From Pueraria montana var. lobata (taxonomy: Eukaryota; Streptophyta; Magnoliopsida; Fabales; Fabaceae), in contig CM048647.1 of NCBI GenBank assembly GCA_026413185.1, forward strand, positions 77,142,911 through 77,206,910: a DNA stretch of 64,000 bases, read 5' to 3'. How positions within the stretch are numbered: position 1 is the first letter of the stretch; each line of letters opens with the position of its first letter. The position numbers and the translations under genes were made by a program. Below are positions 1 to 10,794 of this stretch, piece by piece. Below the pieces are notes generated by a model, which was not told where the DNA came from, made no database searches, and saw only the letters and a program-made list of their open reading frames with translations.

Positions 1-60
1 GAAATTAATCGAATGTGATAAAATTTCATTGAGCTGGTTTGAGTTTAAAGAAAATAGGTT

Positions 61-218
61 ATGTACTAACAATGTAAAACTATTTTACATTGTCATCCAA
101 TTGTAAACCATCATGTATGATAAGTTTGTTGACTTTTATAACAACTATCTCAAAAGTCATACCAATGATTATTTATGATTGGTTGACAACGTAAAATTAC
201 TTTACATTGTTAGTGCAT
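61..218. mobile_element. MITE-like inverted repeat, about 158 bp (family M1)
   Basis: The left end ATGTACTAACAATGTAAAAC is the near-perfect reverse complement of the right end (..TTTACATTGTTAGTGCAT), and complementarity runs about 40 bp into each arm. No coding capacity. I cannot fix a target duplication. Sequences like its right arm recur at the junctions of neighbouring R1 repeats (765-810, 1556-1600, 1977-2025, 7800-7845). Confidence 0.7.
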
Positions 219-224
219 GACCAT

Positions 225-764
225 TAACTTGGTCGGATTCGACTCAATTTTGGGGCAGATCTTAGATTATCCAACAAAAAGTTGGAGGTGAAATGGAAAA
301 CCTTAGAAAAAAATTGGGGGAAAACATTATAAATTAAGCCTAGCTAGAAATAAGATAAAATACCAAATTAACCCAAACAAAAATATGAATATACCCAAAA
401 TTGTTGATATAAGTCAAGAAATACAACAACTCAAAATAAGTCAAACACAACAAACATCAACCCAATATTGTTGATTTTGAATAATAGGTGTGAATATACC
501 TAAAGGAGGAAAATGAAAAAACCAGATGTGATCAAACTTAGAACTTTGTTGTGTTGGGAGTGAAGGGGGATGAGAACTTTGACAGAGAAGTCGTAAAAGA
601 CAAAAGTAGAGAAACTAAAAAAGAGAGAAGGGTTGTTTCACTATTTTAAAGAAACGACAAAGGAAAAAAGAGAGTGATGATGATGATGACGACGACGACG
701 ACGACGACGATGATAATGGTGATGGGTGTCAAGTTTCAGAATATTTAGGGCCTGAATTGATTGG
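225..764. repeat. R1 repeat, copy A-1 (internally rearranged)
   Basis: Starts with the R1 head (TTGGTCGGATTCGACTCAA) and runs through the family's conserved blocks (GGAGGTGAAATGG, CCCAAAATTGTTGATATAAG, GAATAATAGGTGTGAATAT). The usual 3' half with (ATT)n is replaced by a GAT/GAC triplet run at 676-715. It rejoins the family at the GTGTCAAGTTTCAGAATATT tail. Confidence 0.75.
676..715. repeat. GAT/GAC triplet microsatellite
   Basis: A run of GAT triplets followed by GAC triplets. The triplet composition differs in B (30788-30828) and C (60175-60210). Confidence 0.85.
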
Positions 765-848
765 TGATTGGTTAACAGTGTGAAATTACTTTACACTATA
801 AGTGCATGACCATTAAACTCTTGAGTTTATATATGTTTCTCTTTTTGG

Positions 849-1552
849 ACCTAACTTGGTTGGAATTGACTCAATTTAGGTCAGATCTTAGATTATCCAC
901 ACACAAAAAAGCTGGAGGTGAAATGGAAAAAACTAGAAAAAAAACTGGGGAAAAACATTATAAATTAAACCTAGCTAGAAATATCATATCAAATACCAAA
1001 TCAACCCAAACAAAAATGTGAATATACCCAAAATTGTTGATATAAGACATATAAGACACAAAATTCAACAACTCAAAATAAGTCAGACACAAAGAACATC
1101 AACCTAAAATCATTGATTTTGAATAATAGGTGTAAGTATACCCGAAGGAGGAAAATGAAAAAACCAGGTGTGATTGAACTTAGGACTTTGTTGTGTTGGG
1201 AGTGCGGGAGGATAAGAACTTTGACAGACAAGTCGTAAAAGACAAAAGTAGAGAAACTAAAAAAGAGAGAAGGGTTGTTTCACTATTTCAAAAGAAACGG
1301 CAAAGGAAAAAAGAGAGCGATGAAAGAGGGGTCTTGGTGGTGTGGCCTATGGCGAGAGGAATTTGGGACAAACAAGGGTTGTTTCACTATTTCAAAAGAA
1401 ACGGCAAAGGAAAAAAGAGAGCGATGAAAGAGGGGTCTTGGTGGTGTGGCCTATGGCGAGAGGAATTTGGGACAAACAACAACGACAACAAATGTATTAA
1501 CCACCAAGTCAGATCGGTGTCAAGTTTCAGAATATTTAGGGCCTGAATTGAT
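849..1552. repeat. R1 repeat, copy A-2, with internal 104-bp tandem duplication
   Basis: R1 head at 849 and tail near 1552. The segment from GGGTTGTTTCAC to GGGACAAACAA is present twice in direct tandem. The (ATT)n tract is absent. Open frames here (806-1021, 1193-1546) have no protein features and follow the repeat, so I do not call them genes. Confidence 0.75.
1272..1479. repeat. 104-bp direct tandem duplication (2 copies)
   Basis: 1272-1375 and 1376-1479 appear identical by eye. Both copies are present in B (31384-31591) and C (60768-60975), so this predates the 30-kb amplification. Confidence 0.9.
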
Positions 1553-1634
1553 TTGTGATTGGTTGACAGTGTTAAATTAGTTTACACTATTAGTGCATGA
1601 TCATTAAAATGTTGAGTTTATATATGTTTTTTTT

Positions 1635-1854
1635 GTCCTAGCTCGGTTGGAATCGACTCAATTTGTTTCACTATTTCAAAGGAAACGACAAAGGAAAAAA
1701 TAGAGCGATGAAAGACGGGTCTTGGTGGTGTGGCCTATGACGTCAGATGACAGCAAGGCAAAAAAAAATTGGTGATAAGATATTTGAGTTTTGGAGAGAG
1801 GAATTTGGGACAAAGGGTCTGAGTGGGTGGATGTCACCGTCTTTGTCGGTTGCG

Positions 1855-1914
<60 letters not shown>

Positions 1915-1975
1915 GTATTAACCCCCAAGTCAGGTCGGTGTCAAGTTTCAGAATATTTAGTGCCTGAATTGATTT
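1635..1975. repeat. R1 repeat, copy A-3, with 380-bp internal deletion
   Basis: The R1 head (GTCCTAGCTCGGTTGG) jumps at about 1664 straight to TTTCACTATTTC. The intervening R1 body is present in B (31779-32158) and C. TTG microhomology sits at the joint. Confidence 0.75.
1855..1912. repeat. (ATA)n microsatellite, about 19 units
   Basis: Pure trinucleotide run inside R1. The matching tract is about 15 units in B (32348-32393) and 18 in C (61735-61789). Confidence 0.95.
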
Positions 1976-2054
1976 GTGATTGGTTGATAATGTGAAATTA
2001 GTTTACACTATTAGTGCATGATCATTAAACTCTTGAGTTTATATATATTTTTTT

Positions 2055-2650
2055 ACCTAGCTTGGTTGGAATCGACTCAATTCGGGTCAGATCTTAGATT
2101 ATCCAAAAAAAAATTGGAGGTGAAATGGAAAAAACTAGAAAAAAATTTGGGGAAAAACATTATAAATTAAACCTAGCTAGAAATATCATATCAAATACCA
2201 AATTAACCCAAACAAAAATGTGAATATACCCAAAATTGTTGATATAAGTCACAAAATACAACTCAAAATAAGTCAGACATAACAAACATCAACCTAAAAT
2301 CATTGATTTTGAATAATAGGTGAAAGTATACCTGAAGGAGGAAAGTGAAAAAACTAGGTGCGATCGAACTTAGGACTTTGTTGTGTTGGGAGTGGCGAAG
2401 GATGAGAACTTTAACAGAGAAGTCGTAAAAGACAAAAGTAGAGAAACTAAAAAAGAGAGAAGGGTGTTTCACTACTTCAAAGAAAACGGCAAAGGGAAAA
2501 AGAGAGCAATGAAAGAGGGGTCTTGGTGGTGTGGCCTATGGCGTGAGATGGCAGCAAGGTAATATGGTGATAAGATATTTGAGTTTTGGAGAGAGGAATT
2601 TGGGACAAAGGATCTGAGTGGGTGGATGTCATCGTCTTTGTCTGTTGTGA

Positions 2651-2720
<70 letters not shown>

Positions 2721-2812
2721 TAATAATGATAATAATAATTAATGTATTGACCACCACGTCAAATCGAGTGTCAAGTTCTAGAATATTCAAGGCCTGAATT
2801 GACTGGGTCAAG
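2055..2812. repeat. R1 repeat, copy A-4 (full-length type)
   Basis: Contains the complete order of R1 blocks: head (GGTTGGAATCGACTCAATT), GGAGGTGAAATGG, CCCAAAATTGTTGATATAAG, triplet tract and the GTGTCAAGTTCTAGAATATT tail. Fourth member of the local R1 cluster at 225-2812. Confidence 0.75.
2652..2720. repeat. (AAT)n microsatellite
   Basis: Pure run followed by an imperfect AAT/ATT stretch to 2741. Its length and interruptions differ in B (33134-33188) and C (62532-62586). Confidence 0.95.
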
Positions 2813-3302
2813 TTGTTTTTTCACAAAATTGGATAACTTGCAAACTTGTTCAAACGAAGTCTAATATATTCAGGTTAGGTTAGGTAGGGTTAACCAGATT
2901 GATTAGGTTCGTCCTACCCATGTTTCCCCTAACCTAGATAACAACATATTGCAATTGAATATTTTCTGTGGAGATTTGATAAGTTAATTTAATAATTTGG
3001 TTATGTATAAAATACACATTTTATACATAATTACATTTTATTAGGTAGTCTATTGAATTTCTACACAATAAAATTTTCTTCACACTAGAATATATTATAT
3101 TAAAATTCTTTTATGCTAAGCTTTTAAATTTGTAAATCTCATGTTTAATTACTTTAATTTTTTTCCTTTTTGATTTAAGATTCTTTTTGCTCAAATATTT
3201 AATTATTTCTATTCTAAAATTAATTAATTAATTTTTAAATTTTTACTATTTCTTTCCTACATTTAAATTAATTATATATATTTTTTATTTTATAACTAAT
3301 AA
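2813..3302. repeat. R2 AT-rich spacer following R1 (internally deleted)
   Basis: Collinear with 8592-9550, 16250-18168 and 20100-20934. Shared blocks include GCAATTGAATATTTTCTGTGG and CTTCACACTAGAATAT. The interval that holds MITE M2 elsewhere is missing. No gene seen. Confidence 0.55.
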
Positions 3303-3488
3303 GTCGTTGGTCCTAGTGGTATTGGGCTCGGTCCTCTTAAGCAAGGTCTCGGGTTCGAACCTTGTGAAAGGAAAAAACGTGTTTGGGAGGGGAGACCCCA
3401 CTAAAGGTGGTCAGTCAAGTTCCCCAGCGGATATTAGTCATCAGCAAAGCTGGTAGATACTTCGCACCAATGTCATGGGTGCCAAATT
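3303..3488 (+). mobile_element. tRNA-derived SINE (family S1)
   Basis: Internal pol III promoter: an A-box-like TAGTGGTATTGG at 3314-3325 and a canonical B box GGGTTCGAACC at 3351-3361. An unrelated body with a T-rich end follows, as in plant SINEs. It is not a tRNA gene because the cloverleaf cannot be completed. Truncated in B, and present in C with an internal 22-bp duplication. Confidence 0.7.
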
Positions 3489-4667
3489 TTTTTTATATAT
3501 TGTAACATCAATTTAAAAACTCGCATAATAATGAAATACTTACTACTTATTGATTAAGAAATTAATTGATGAACTCTTAAACACTAACACAAAAAAGATC
3601 GGAATTTGACATTTTTTTTATTGATTCTAATTACAGTTGATCGATGTAGTAAATATTTTTTTTAAATAACAGTGCAACTACGAGTCTTTCATGATATACA
3701 AATAATTATATGAACTTAGATACATAACCAAATATAGAACCAACACCAAATTAAATAATCTAAATCAAAGAATACCAAATGGATTGCCTCATTTCCTTAC
3801 ACAGTTACACTGCTTACTTCCTGTATGCAATGCGAGCAACCCAAAAACTGGAAAAAGTGATATTAATTTGCAATCGTTATGAAATGCAGATGATATTCCC
3901 ACCCAACTCTCAAGCATTAATTTCCTCCTCCCACATAAACAAATTCTTCCGTCACCTCTAACATCAATTCCACTTTCCTTTGCACCATTCTCCTAACTCA
4001 GCCACCGTTCCCTTGTTATTATAAAAAAAGCTATTCAACCTGTTATAACTAGATTTTAACACACACCCCTCCATCCAAGGATCCAGCTAAAAAAATGTGT
4101 CCCATCCAGTTTAATTTCACTGATTTCATAATATTTTCTCTCCACCGATCATCAAAGTTCAAAGAATTGTCATTTTGAGGCTTAATAAGGCTTAATATGC
4201 AAAAGTATTAGACTTGGATAGCAGACATGAAAACAAAGACTCATGACTCATGAGTACCCCATGCAATATTTTAACTAACTCTAGTTCCCCCCATAGAGAT
4301 TTTATCATTTTATTGAGGAGAGATTATTTAATCTTTTTTTATTACTTTTAGCTATTTTATTGAGGAGAGATTTTATCATTTCAAAGTAATTTAATACGAA
4401 ATTATTCATAAGTTTCAATATCTAATACTTAATTTATTACAACAATAAAGTATTGAATACAAAATTATCAAACTCGCACCTCGAATCCATCAGACGGTGG
4501 TGGATTAATGGTGCTTAATTAATTTCAAACAATACATCAAAATTTAGTTGGAAAGCGATATATTATACTAACACACATGTTGAGTACAAATGTATAATAA
4601 TCATTATATATCCATATGTCTCATTCAAACATACAATTAACAAACGAATTGCTGGCAACTTATATTC
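3489..4667. other. 3' flank of F-box gene 1 (paralogous block)
   Basis: AT-rich block duplicated with the F-box genes. Similar sequence follows gene 2 (11091-12290) and gene 3 (26691-27829). It contains a degraded LINE piece (separate entry) and simple AT-rich DNA. No independent gene seen. Confidence 0.6.
3765..4165 (-). pseudogene. Degraded LINE fragment in the gene 1 3' flank
   Basis: Minus-strand translation in shifting frames gives pieces typical of the segment between reverse transcriptase and zf-RVT in plant L1-type LINEs. They are clearest in the gene 3 copy: GEWCKGKWKW, then RKNLFMWEEE, then DDWWREN nearer the 5' end. Stops and frameshifts are frequent. The short plus-strand frame at 3779-3961 is its shadow. 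Confidence 0.4.
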
Positions 4668-6503
4668 TCAGACAATCAATATCTGTAAATTCTCTGAAGC
4701 CTTTGGAACATCGAGTAACAATCTTGCACGTGCATAGTGATGTGCCAATCTTTCATCACCCTCTTCCTTCACTATATTGATAGTAAATTGCTCCAAGACA
4801 CAGCCAGTTTGGATCAGATATAAGCACCAATACATTCCTTTGTTGCTCGCTCGGAAATCCTTCACCTCAACCACCTTTAGAGTTTTTCTTAAGCATTCAA
4901 AAGTTATCCTTTGTTCCTTACATAATTTCTCAAAGTTGAAAAGATGGGGTCTAATATAATCCTGAAATATATATATATATATAACATATCAACACATGTT
5001 CCATTATTCAAGCTTTAATATGCATATATATATAACCATTGAGAAAGAGTTGTATATATAAAATCAAAGGTAATTGACTCACTGGATATAATTTTCCTTG
5101 GCCAAAGTCCAGCGTGAGTTTCTCCAAACAAACACAACTACTAAGAAGTAAAAGCAATCCGTACAATTCTTGATTATACATATTAGTCTTCACGATCAAA
5201 TGTCTCACGATCATATCATGTAATTCATGTTCGATACGACTCGGTTCTTCTCCAGTAGGAATAGCCTTTTTTTTTTTTTTGCCATGCATTTAAAAATGAA
5301 AACAAATATTTAAAAAAACAACAATAAAAAGTTGTTTCTAACCATACCAAAGAATAAAAAAAAAATAATTATATTCGTACATTTGGTCTCTCTTTCAACT
5401 AATTTTTTTTATCTCTCCTTAATTTCCTATCACACCACTTATCGCAACTATTATTTTCTCTATCTTTTCTTGTCCTTCCTATCATTCTCTTTCCTTCACC
5501 TCATCCAGACCAAAATGGGTGGATGTTAATTCATATTTCTCATTTAAAAAAGTGAAAGAAAAGTACGTACCTGAAGCAAGAAGCTGCAAACTGTAAGAAC
5601 CTTAACGCCTCTGAGATAGTATAAACATTCACAAAGTTCATCCCCATATTCCTCAATATTGGTCATAGGCGTGAAGTCTAGTTGTGCTTCTTGTATGACG
5701 TTAGGGAGTACTTTTACTAGAAAAATTCCCAATTTTCCAGAATATTTGAGAAACTTGAGATTTGGTGCCCTCAAATCCATGTAATCAGAGATAACAAAAT
5801 GGCACTTATTTATAACCAACCTTCTTAATCCAGGTTCTCTAGAGCCCATATCGAAATGTGCCAAATTCCAACATTTCTTGAGACTCAAGTTTTCAAGTTT
5901 CCCAAGGGTGGATAAGAGGGTCTTAACAGTGTCAAGAGTCACTTCAATCCACCCAAAAGAAACATCCTTAAGTGCCACAAGATTGCACAAATCAGGCATG
6001 GCAAAACCGCATGCATACAACTCTAGAGCCTCAAGTGATGCATGTCCATAAACATGGTTTGGCAATTGAAACAAAGCATCATGATGATTATCATCATCCT
6101 CGTCCCATGTTGGGTCTGAGAAATCAAGCCTCAACTCTTTAACCCCGTGTTGTGTAGCAAATGCAACACAACGTTCTATAATGTCAGCACAACTTTCAGG
6201 GTTTGAAACCTTGAGAGAGAACTTGTCCATTGTGTTGCCTTTGTAGTTCTTCACGAAGTTGGTGATGAAGCTGAAGAAAACCTTTCTCTGTGCTTCTTTG
6301 GTTTCATCAGATCCACAAGGATTAACAAAGAAGAGTTCGTTGAACTCTATGTTCCTCGTTGATTGCCATATCTTGGACCACTTCTTGGACAGGACGCATG
6401 TCCTTGCTGCCTCTTTGAAAGGAAGGAATGAAACAATGGTGATAAGAACAGCTTCCTTCAACAAACAGAACTTCTCCACCAGGTTCCTTCTTATCCTTGC
6501 CAT
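4668..6503 (-). CDS. F-box/LRR/FBD protein, gene 1 (unit A), intact
   Basis: Predicted substrate adaptor of an SCF (SKP1-cullin-F-box) ubiquitin ligase; the target is unknown. Three exons: 6503-5571, 5265-5083 and 4961-4668, giving 311+61+97 = 469 aa, both introns phase 0. Donors are CAG|GTACGT and CCA|GTGAGT. The exon 3 acceptor is TTTCAG|GAT. The exon 2 acceptor AAG|GCT follows an oligo(A) run. The F-box covers residues about 13-54 (SFLPFKEAARTCVLSKKW). An LRR-like region at about 120-310 includes LPNHVYGHASLEALELY. A C-terminal FBD-like domain (about 390-465) runs from CLRKTLKVVEVKDF to LLLDVPKASENLQI. I chose the ATG at 6503 (GCCATGG context, shared with gene 3). An in-frame ATG at 6575 lies upstream of a likely 5'-UTR splice acceptor. 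It differs from the unit B copy at only four residues that I found (E10D, V84M and two in exon 3). Confidence 0.88.
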
Positions 6504-7080
6504 GGCTATATATACTTTTGAATCGAAGGCAAAAGGGTGCAACCTCTGGTGACTCCTTGTGTCCTGCAAAATCAAAATTACACAAAAGTTGTCATAGTTT
6601 TCTCATAGGATGTCATTTAAGGTATTCAAAATTTGAAGTTTTGTTTTTAACTAAATAGCTCTTACATGTTCCCAAAGAATTATGTTTCTATCTATATTAC
6701 TTAATATTATATGCAGAATTCATTTTTTTCGTAAACATTATATTCTGAATTAATGGCATCCCATCTTAATAAATCCATTTTAAAAAAAAGCTAACAATTT
6801 GAGGATGTTTCTAAATATTGTTATATATAGAAAAATATCGGGCTGTGAATTGTTTTATTTTATTTCAGAACAACAAACTCACTCTTGCATTAAACTAAAT
6901 TAAGAGTGAAAATGGGTCAGATTGGTTCAAGTTTGATGGCAAATTGAAATTAATCGAATTTAATATAAAATTTAAGGGTTATAAGGTTGGCTTAGATATG
7001 AAGGAGAAGGGAGGAGGGAAGAAGTCGTGGTTATAGGCGTGAAGATTAACTTGTGTTTATGTATGTCTTTTTTTGTTATT
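6504..7080. other. Upstream region of F-box gene 1
   Basis: Minus-strand leader. TTTTGCAG|GACACAAGG at about 6563-6572 looks like a 3' splice site of a 5'-UTR intron. Further up is one copy of the roughly 150-bp block (6615-6770) that is tandemly triplicated in front of gene 2. A TATATATAG run lies directly before the ATG, too close to be the TATA box for this start. Nothing recognisable at 6800-7080. Confidence 0.5.
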
Positions 7081-7683
7081 TACCTAACTTGGTTGTATTC
7101 GAGTCAGTTTAGGCTAGGTCTTAGATTATTCAAAGAAAAGTTGGAGGTGAAATGGAAAAAACTAAAAAAATAATCGGGGAAAAACATTAAAAATTAAACC
7201 TAGGTAGAAATATTAGATCAAATACCAAATCAACCCAAACAAAAATGTAAATATACCCAAAATTGTTGATATAAGTCACGAAATACAACAACTCAAAATA
7301 AGTCAGACACAACAAACATCAATCCAAAATCATTGATTTTGAATAATAGGTGTGAATATACCTGAAGGAGAAAAATGAAAAAATCAAGTGCGACCGAACT
7401 TGGGACTTCGTTGTGTGAGGAGTGCAGGGGGATAAGAACTTTGACAGAGAAGTTGTAAAAGACAAAAGTAGAGAAACTAAAAAAGAGAGAAGGGTTGTTT
7501 CACTATTTCAAAGAAAACAACAAAGGGAAAAAAAAGAGCAATGAATGAGGTCTTTGGTGGTGTTGACTATGGCGTGAGATGGTAGCAAGGCAAAAAAAAT
7601 ATGGTGACAAGATATTTAAGATTTGGAGAGAGGAATTTGGGACAAAGGGTTTGAGTGGATGGATGTCACCGTCTTTGTCTGTT

Positions 7684-7736
<53 letters not shown>

Positions 7737-7799
7737 TGTATTGACCACCAAGTCGTATCGAGTGTCAAGATCTAGAATATTTAGGGCTTAAATTGATTT
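7081..7799. repeat. R1 repeat, copy A-5
   Basis: Complete R1 block order including the triplet tract and the GTGTCAAGATCTAGAATATT tail. The open frames over it (7503-7751, 7579-7791) are products of the triplet run and are not genes. Confidence 0.75.
7686..7736. repeat. (ATA)n microsatellite, about 17 units
   Basis: Pure trinucleotide run inside R1. Expanded to about 22 units in B (37917-37982). Confidence 0.95.
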
Positions 7800-7880
7800 T
7801 GATTGGTTGACAGTATAAAATTACTTTACACTATCAGTACATGATTGTTAAACTCTTGAGTTTATATATGTTTTGTTTTG

Positions 7881-8484
7881 GACCTAACTTGGTTGGAATC
7901 AACTCAATTTGGGCTAGATATTAGATTATCAAAAGAAAAAAGTTGAAGGTAAAATGGAAAAAACTAGAAAAAAAATTGGGAAAAAACATTATAAATTAAA
8001 CCTAGCTAGAAATATCAGATCAAGTACCAAAGCAACCCAAACAAACATGTGAACATACCCAAAATTGTTGATATGAGTCACAAACTACAACAACTCAATA
8101 AGTCAGACACAACAAACATCAACCTAAAATCATTGATTTTGAATAATAGGTGTGAATATACCTAAAGGGGGGAAATGAAAAACCAGGTGCAATCAAACTT
8201 AGGACTTTGTTGTGTTGGGAATGCGATAGGATGAGAACTTTGACAGAGAAGTCATAAAAGACAAAAGTAGAGAAACTTAAAAAAAGAGAAGGGTGTTTCA
8301 CCACTTCAAAGAAAACGGCAAAGGGAAAAAAAGAGTGATGAAAGAGGGATCTTGCTGGTGTGGCCTGTGGCGTGAGATGGCAGCAAGGCAAAAAAAACTT
8401 AGTGATAAGATATTTGAGTTTTGGAGAGAGGAATTTGGGACAAAGGGTCTAAGTCGGTGGATGTCATCATCTTTGTCTGTTGTG

Positions 8485-8525
<41 letters not shown>

Positions 8526-8591
8526 TAAATGTATTAACCACCAAGTCAGGTTTGGTGTCAAGTTCTAGAATATTCAGGGCTTGAATTGATT
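7881..8591. repeat. R1 repeat, copy A-6, with palindromic AAT/ATT tract
   Basis: Complete R1. The triplet tract at 8485-8526 switches from AAT to ATT repeats and so forms a perfect small hairpin. R2 with a MITE follows. Confidence 0.75.
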
Positions 8592-9679
8592 AGGTCAATT
8601 TGTTTATTTCATAAAATTGGATGACTTGCAAACTTGTTCAAACCAAGTCTAATATATTCGAGTTAGGTTAGGAAGGGTTAACTAGATTAATAAGGTTTTG
8701 TCCTACCCATGTTTCCCCTAATCTAGATAACAACATATTGCAATTGAATATTTTCTGTGGAAAGTTAATTTAATAATTTGGTTATGGATAAAATACACAT
8801 TTTATACATAATTTACATTTTATTAGATAGTTGTGTTGAATTTGTACACACTAAAATTAAAGTTTAAGTTTGATGCATTATTAGTGTAAAGAGTTTTATC
8901 ATGTCAACTAATTAGAAAATATATAAATTATGAATTTTAAAGTAATTATTATAAAAGTCAACAATTTTATCATATATAACAATTTATAATTTGCTAACAA
9001 TATAAAAAAATCTTTACACTTTCAATGTATTTTTTTATTCTGCTTTTTTTTTTTTATTCTGACACTTTCAATGTATTTTAAATAAATTCATAAAATTATT
9101 ATATTTTTGTATAGATCATTTATCCAAATTAAATTGGTTTTAATTATTTTGTTTCATTCTCATTAATTTCATACCAAATGTCTATAATAAATTTAATATT
9201 TATAGAAAACATTAAACCAATTATTACATATTGCTTATTATGAATGTATTATATATATATCAATTCCTAAATTGTCAATTTGAGTCTTCTTTTATAAATG
9301 AGGGTTTTTTTTTTCCTTATATCATTTCTTTTTGTAACATGTGATTCTACTATTATTTAATATACTTATATTTTTATTATTAAAAAATTCTCAAATCATT
9401 AATTATTTTAAAAATTTTAAATCTCATGTTTAATTACTTTAATTTTTTCCTTTTTGAATTGAAATTCTTTTTTGCTCAAATACTTAATTATTTCTATTCT
9501 TAAATTAATTAATTAATTTTTAAATTTTACTATTTCTTTCCTACATTTAAATAAATAAAATAATATATAGATATAAACTTAATTATTTAATTTTATACTT
9601 ATTTTATAATTATTATATAATTCTTTTAATTTCAAAAATATAATAGGTGTTCATAATTCTTTTAATTTTCAATATTATG
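8592..9679. repeat. R2 AT-rich spacer (longest copy)
   Basis: AT-rich companion of R1 with MITE M2 inside. It shares TTTAAATCTCATGTTTAATT and other blocks with the copies at 2813, 16250, 20100 and 25560. No coding signal. Confidence 0.55.
8872..9031. mobile_element. MITE-like element M2, about 160 bp
   Basis: The left end GATGCATTATTAGTGTAAAG and the right end CTTTACACTTTCAATGTATT are imperfect inverted repeats around a conserved AT-rich core (AGTAATTATTATAAAAGTCA). Further copies at 16498, 20359 and 25774 in this unit. Confidence 0.6.
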
Positions 9680-10794
9680 AAAGTTTTCCCAAGGCTTAGC
9701 TACTCCCTCTACATGATTGGTTTTCTATGCCCTAAAAGCATAAAAACCAAGAACCATAAGCCCAAGGCTTAGCTACAGTGCATCGTCCATGGCTTATGCA
9801 CCTATAACAATATACATGAGTAGAGGTCCTATGACTCTTGTATCGTCATTCATGGCTTAAAACTTCCCTAGCAAAATTGGCATGGCACTTGTCATATGAC
9901 TATAACTTCATTCTATTTGTCTTGTGTTTGCAGTACCCATAATTGAATATATAGCAGCACATAGATATTTTAATTTCTAGCATCACTAATCTTGTAAATG
10001 CTCCTAACGACAAAATGTACCTGATGCTACAGTGACCACCAACTCCAAAGCTAATTAAAGTAAATCATTTTAATTTTAATGCTTTACAAAGACAAAAACA
10101 TGTTGCTACCACATTGACAGCACCATACTGCAACTTATACCAACAAAACATGGCAACCAAAAATGCACAAAAAAAAAGCTGTGACTATACCAAAACCTTC
10201 ACTATAATGACTATATGTGACTCCACCATTTCCCCTTTTGCAGCAAATTGCCTTCCATTTCCAAAGCCTGCACTTTCCAATAACACCCCAAGACCTCAGT
10301 GATCAATGCAACTCAAAACTTGTGGAAATTTTGGACTCATTAAAAGAGAAGTGTGACTCAAAGCACAGTTTTCAATATATCCCAAGCAGCTTATATTATC
10401 ATACATTGATAGAACCTATCTTACAGACTTCTCCTTTTACCTCATGTATGCCAATCTACTACACTTCCCTATTTCAAATATCGTCGTTCTTCACTCGTTG
10501 CAAATGAAGCTAGCTTTGACACTGATCTTTTGGGATCAAGACCCAAGTAGCTAGATACAAAACATTAAAGTTTGCTCGCTTTGCTGTAATCCATAACCAT
10601 GCTTGCTTGTATTTTGACCTTCTCCATCATTAATTGTTGCAACATCCAACAATTTAGATTGGTATTGCTTGTTATTTGTTAATTTGCAAAAGTATTAATT
10701 AGGCTTGAAAACAAAATGAAGAACTACTGCACAAGGAGAATATTAATTAACTAACTACCAGATGATATAAAGTGTGGACGTAAGCTTGCATATA
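9680..10794. other. Unassigned, less AT-rich spacer
   Basis: Not part of R1 or R2. CCCAAGGCTTAGCTAC occurs twice (near 9690 and 9762). The short overlapping frames at 10114-10302 and 10217-10507 show no domain or codon signal. The unit B copy (39925-41038) is almost unchanged. It could be a captured gene remnant or an untranslated transcript; I see no decisive signal. Confidence 0.4.

Noticed and set aside
806..1546. Plus-strand frames 806-1021 and 1193-1546 and their copies in B and C
   Set aside because: They lie in R1 repeats, and other R1 copies do not keep the frames. The longer one comes from the 104-bp tandem duplication.
1743..1995. Open frames rich in Ile, Tyr or Asn runs on both strands (also at 2629, 7503, 7579, 8293, 32240, 37740, 61623, 62353)
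   Set aside because: They are translations of the (ATT)n microsatellites and adjoining R1 repeat, with no protein features.
3303..3370. tRNA gene
   Set aside because: A and B boxes are present but no cloverleaf or acceptor stem closes, and the sequence continues into a SINE body.
6259..6552. Plus-strand frames opposite the F-box exons (6259-6552, 13422-13661, 29377-29715 and copies)
   Set aside because: Antisense shadows of the F-box coding sequence.
6504..6575. Upstream in-frame ATG (6575) as the start of gene 1
   Set aside because: The extension is not shared with gene 2, lies beyond a likely splice acceptor, and the GCCATGG at 6503 has the better context.
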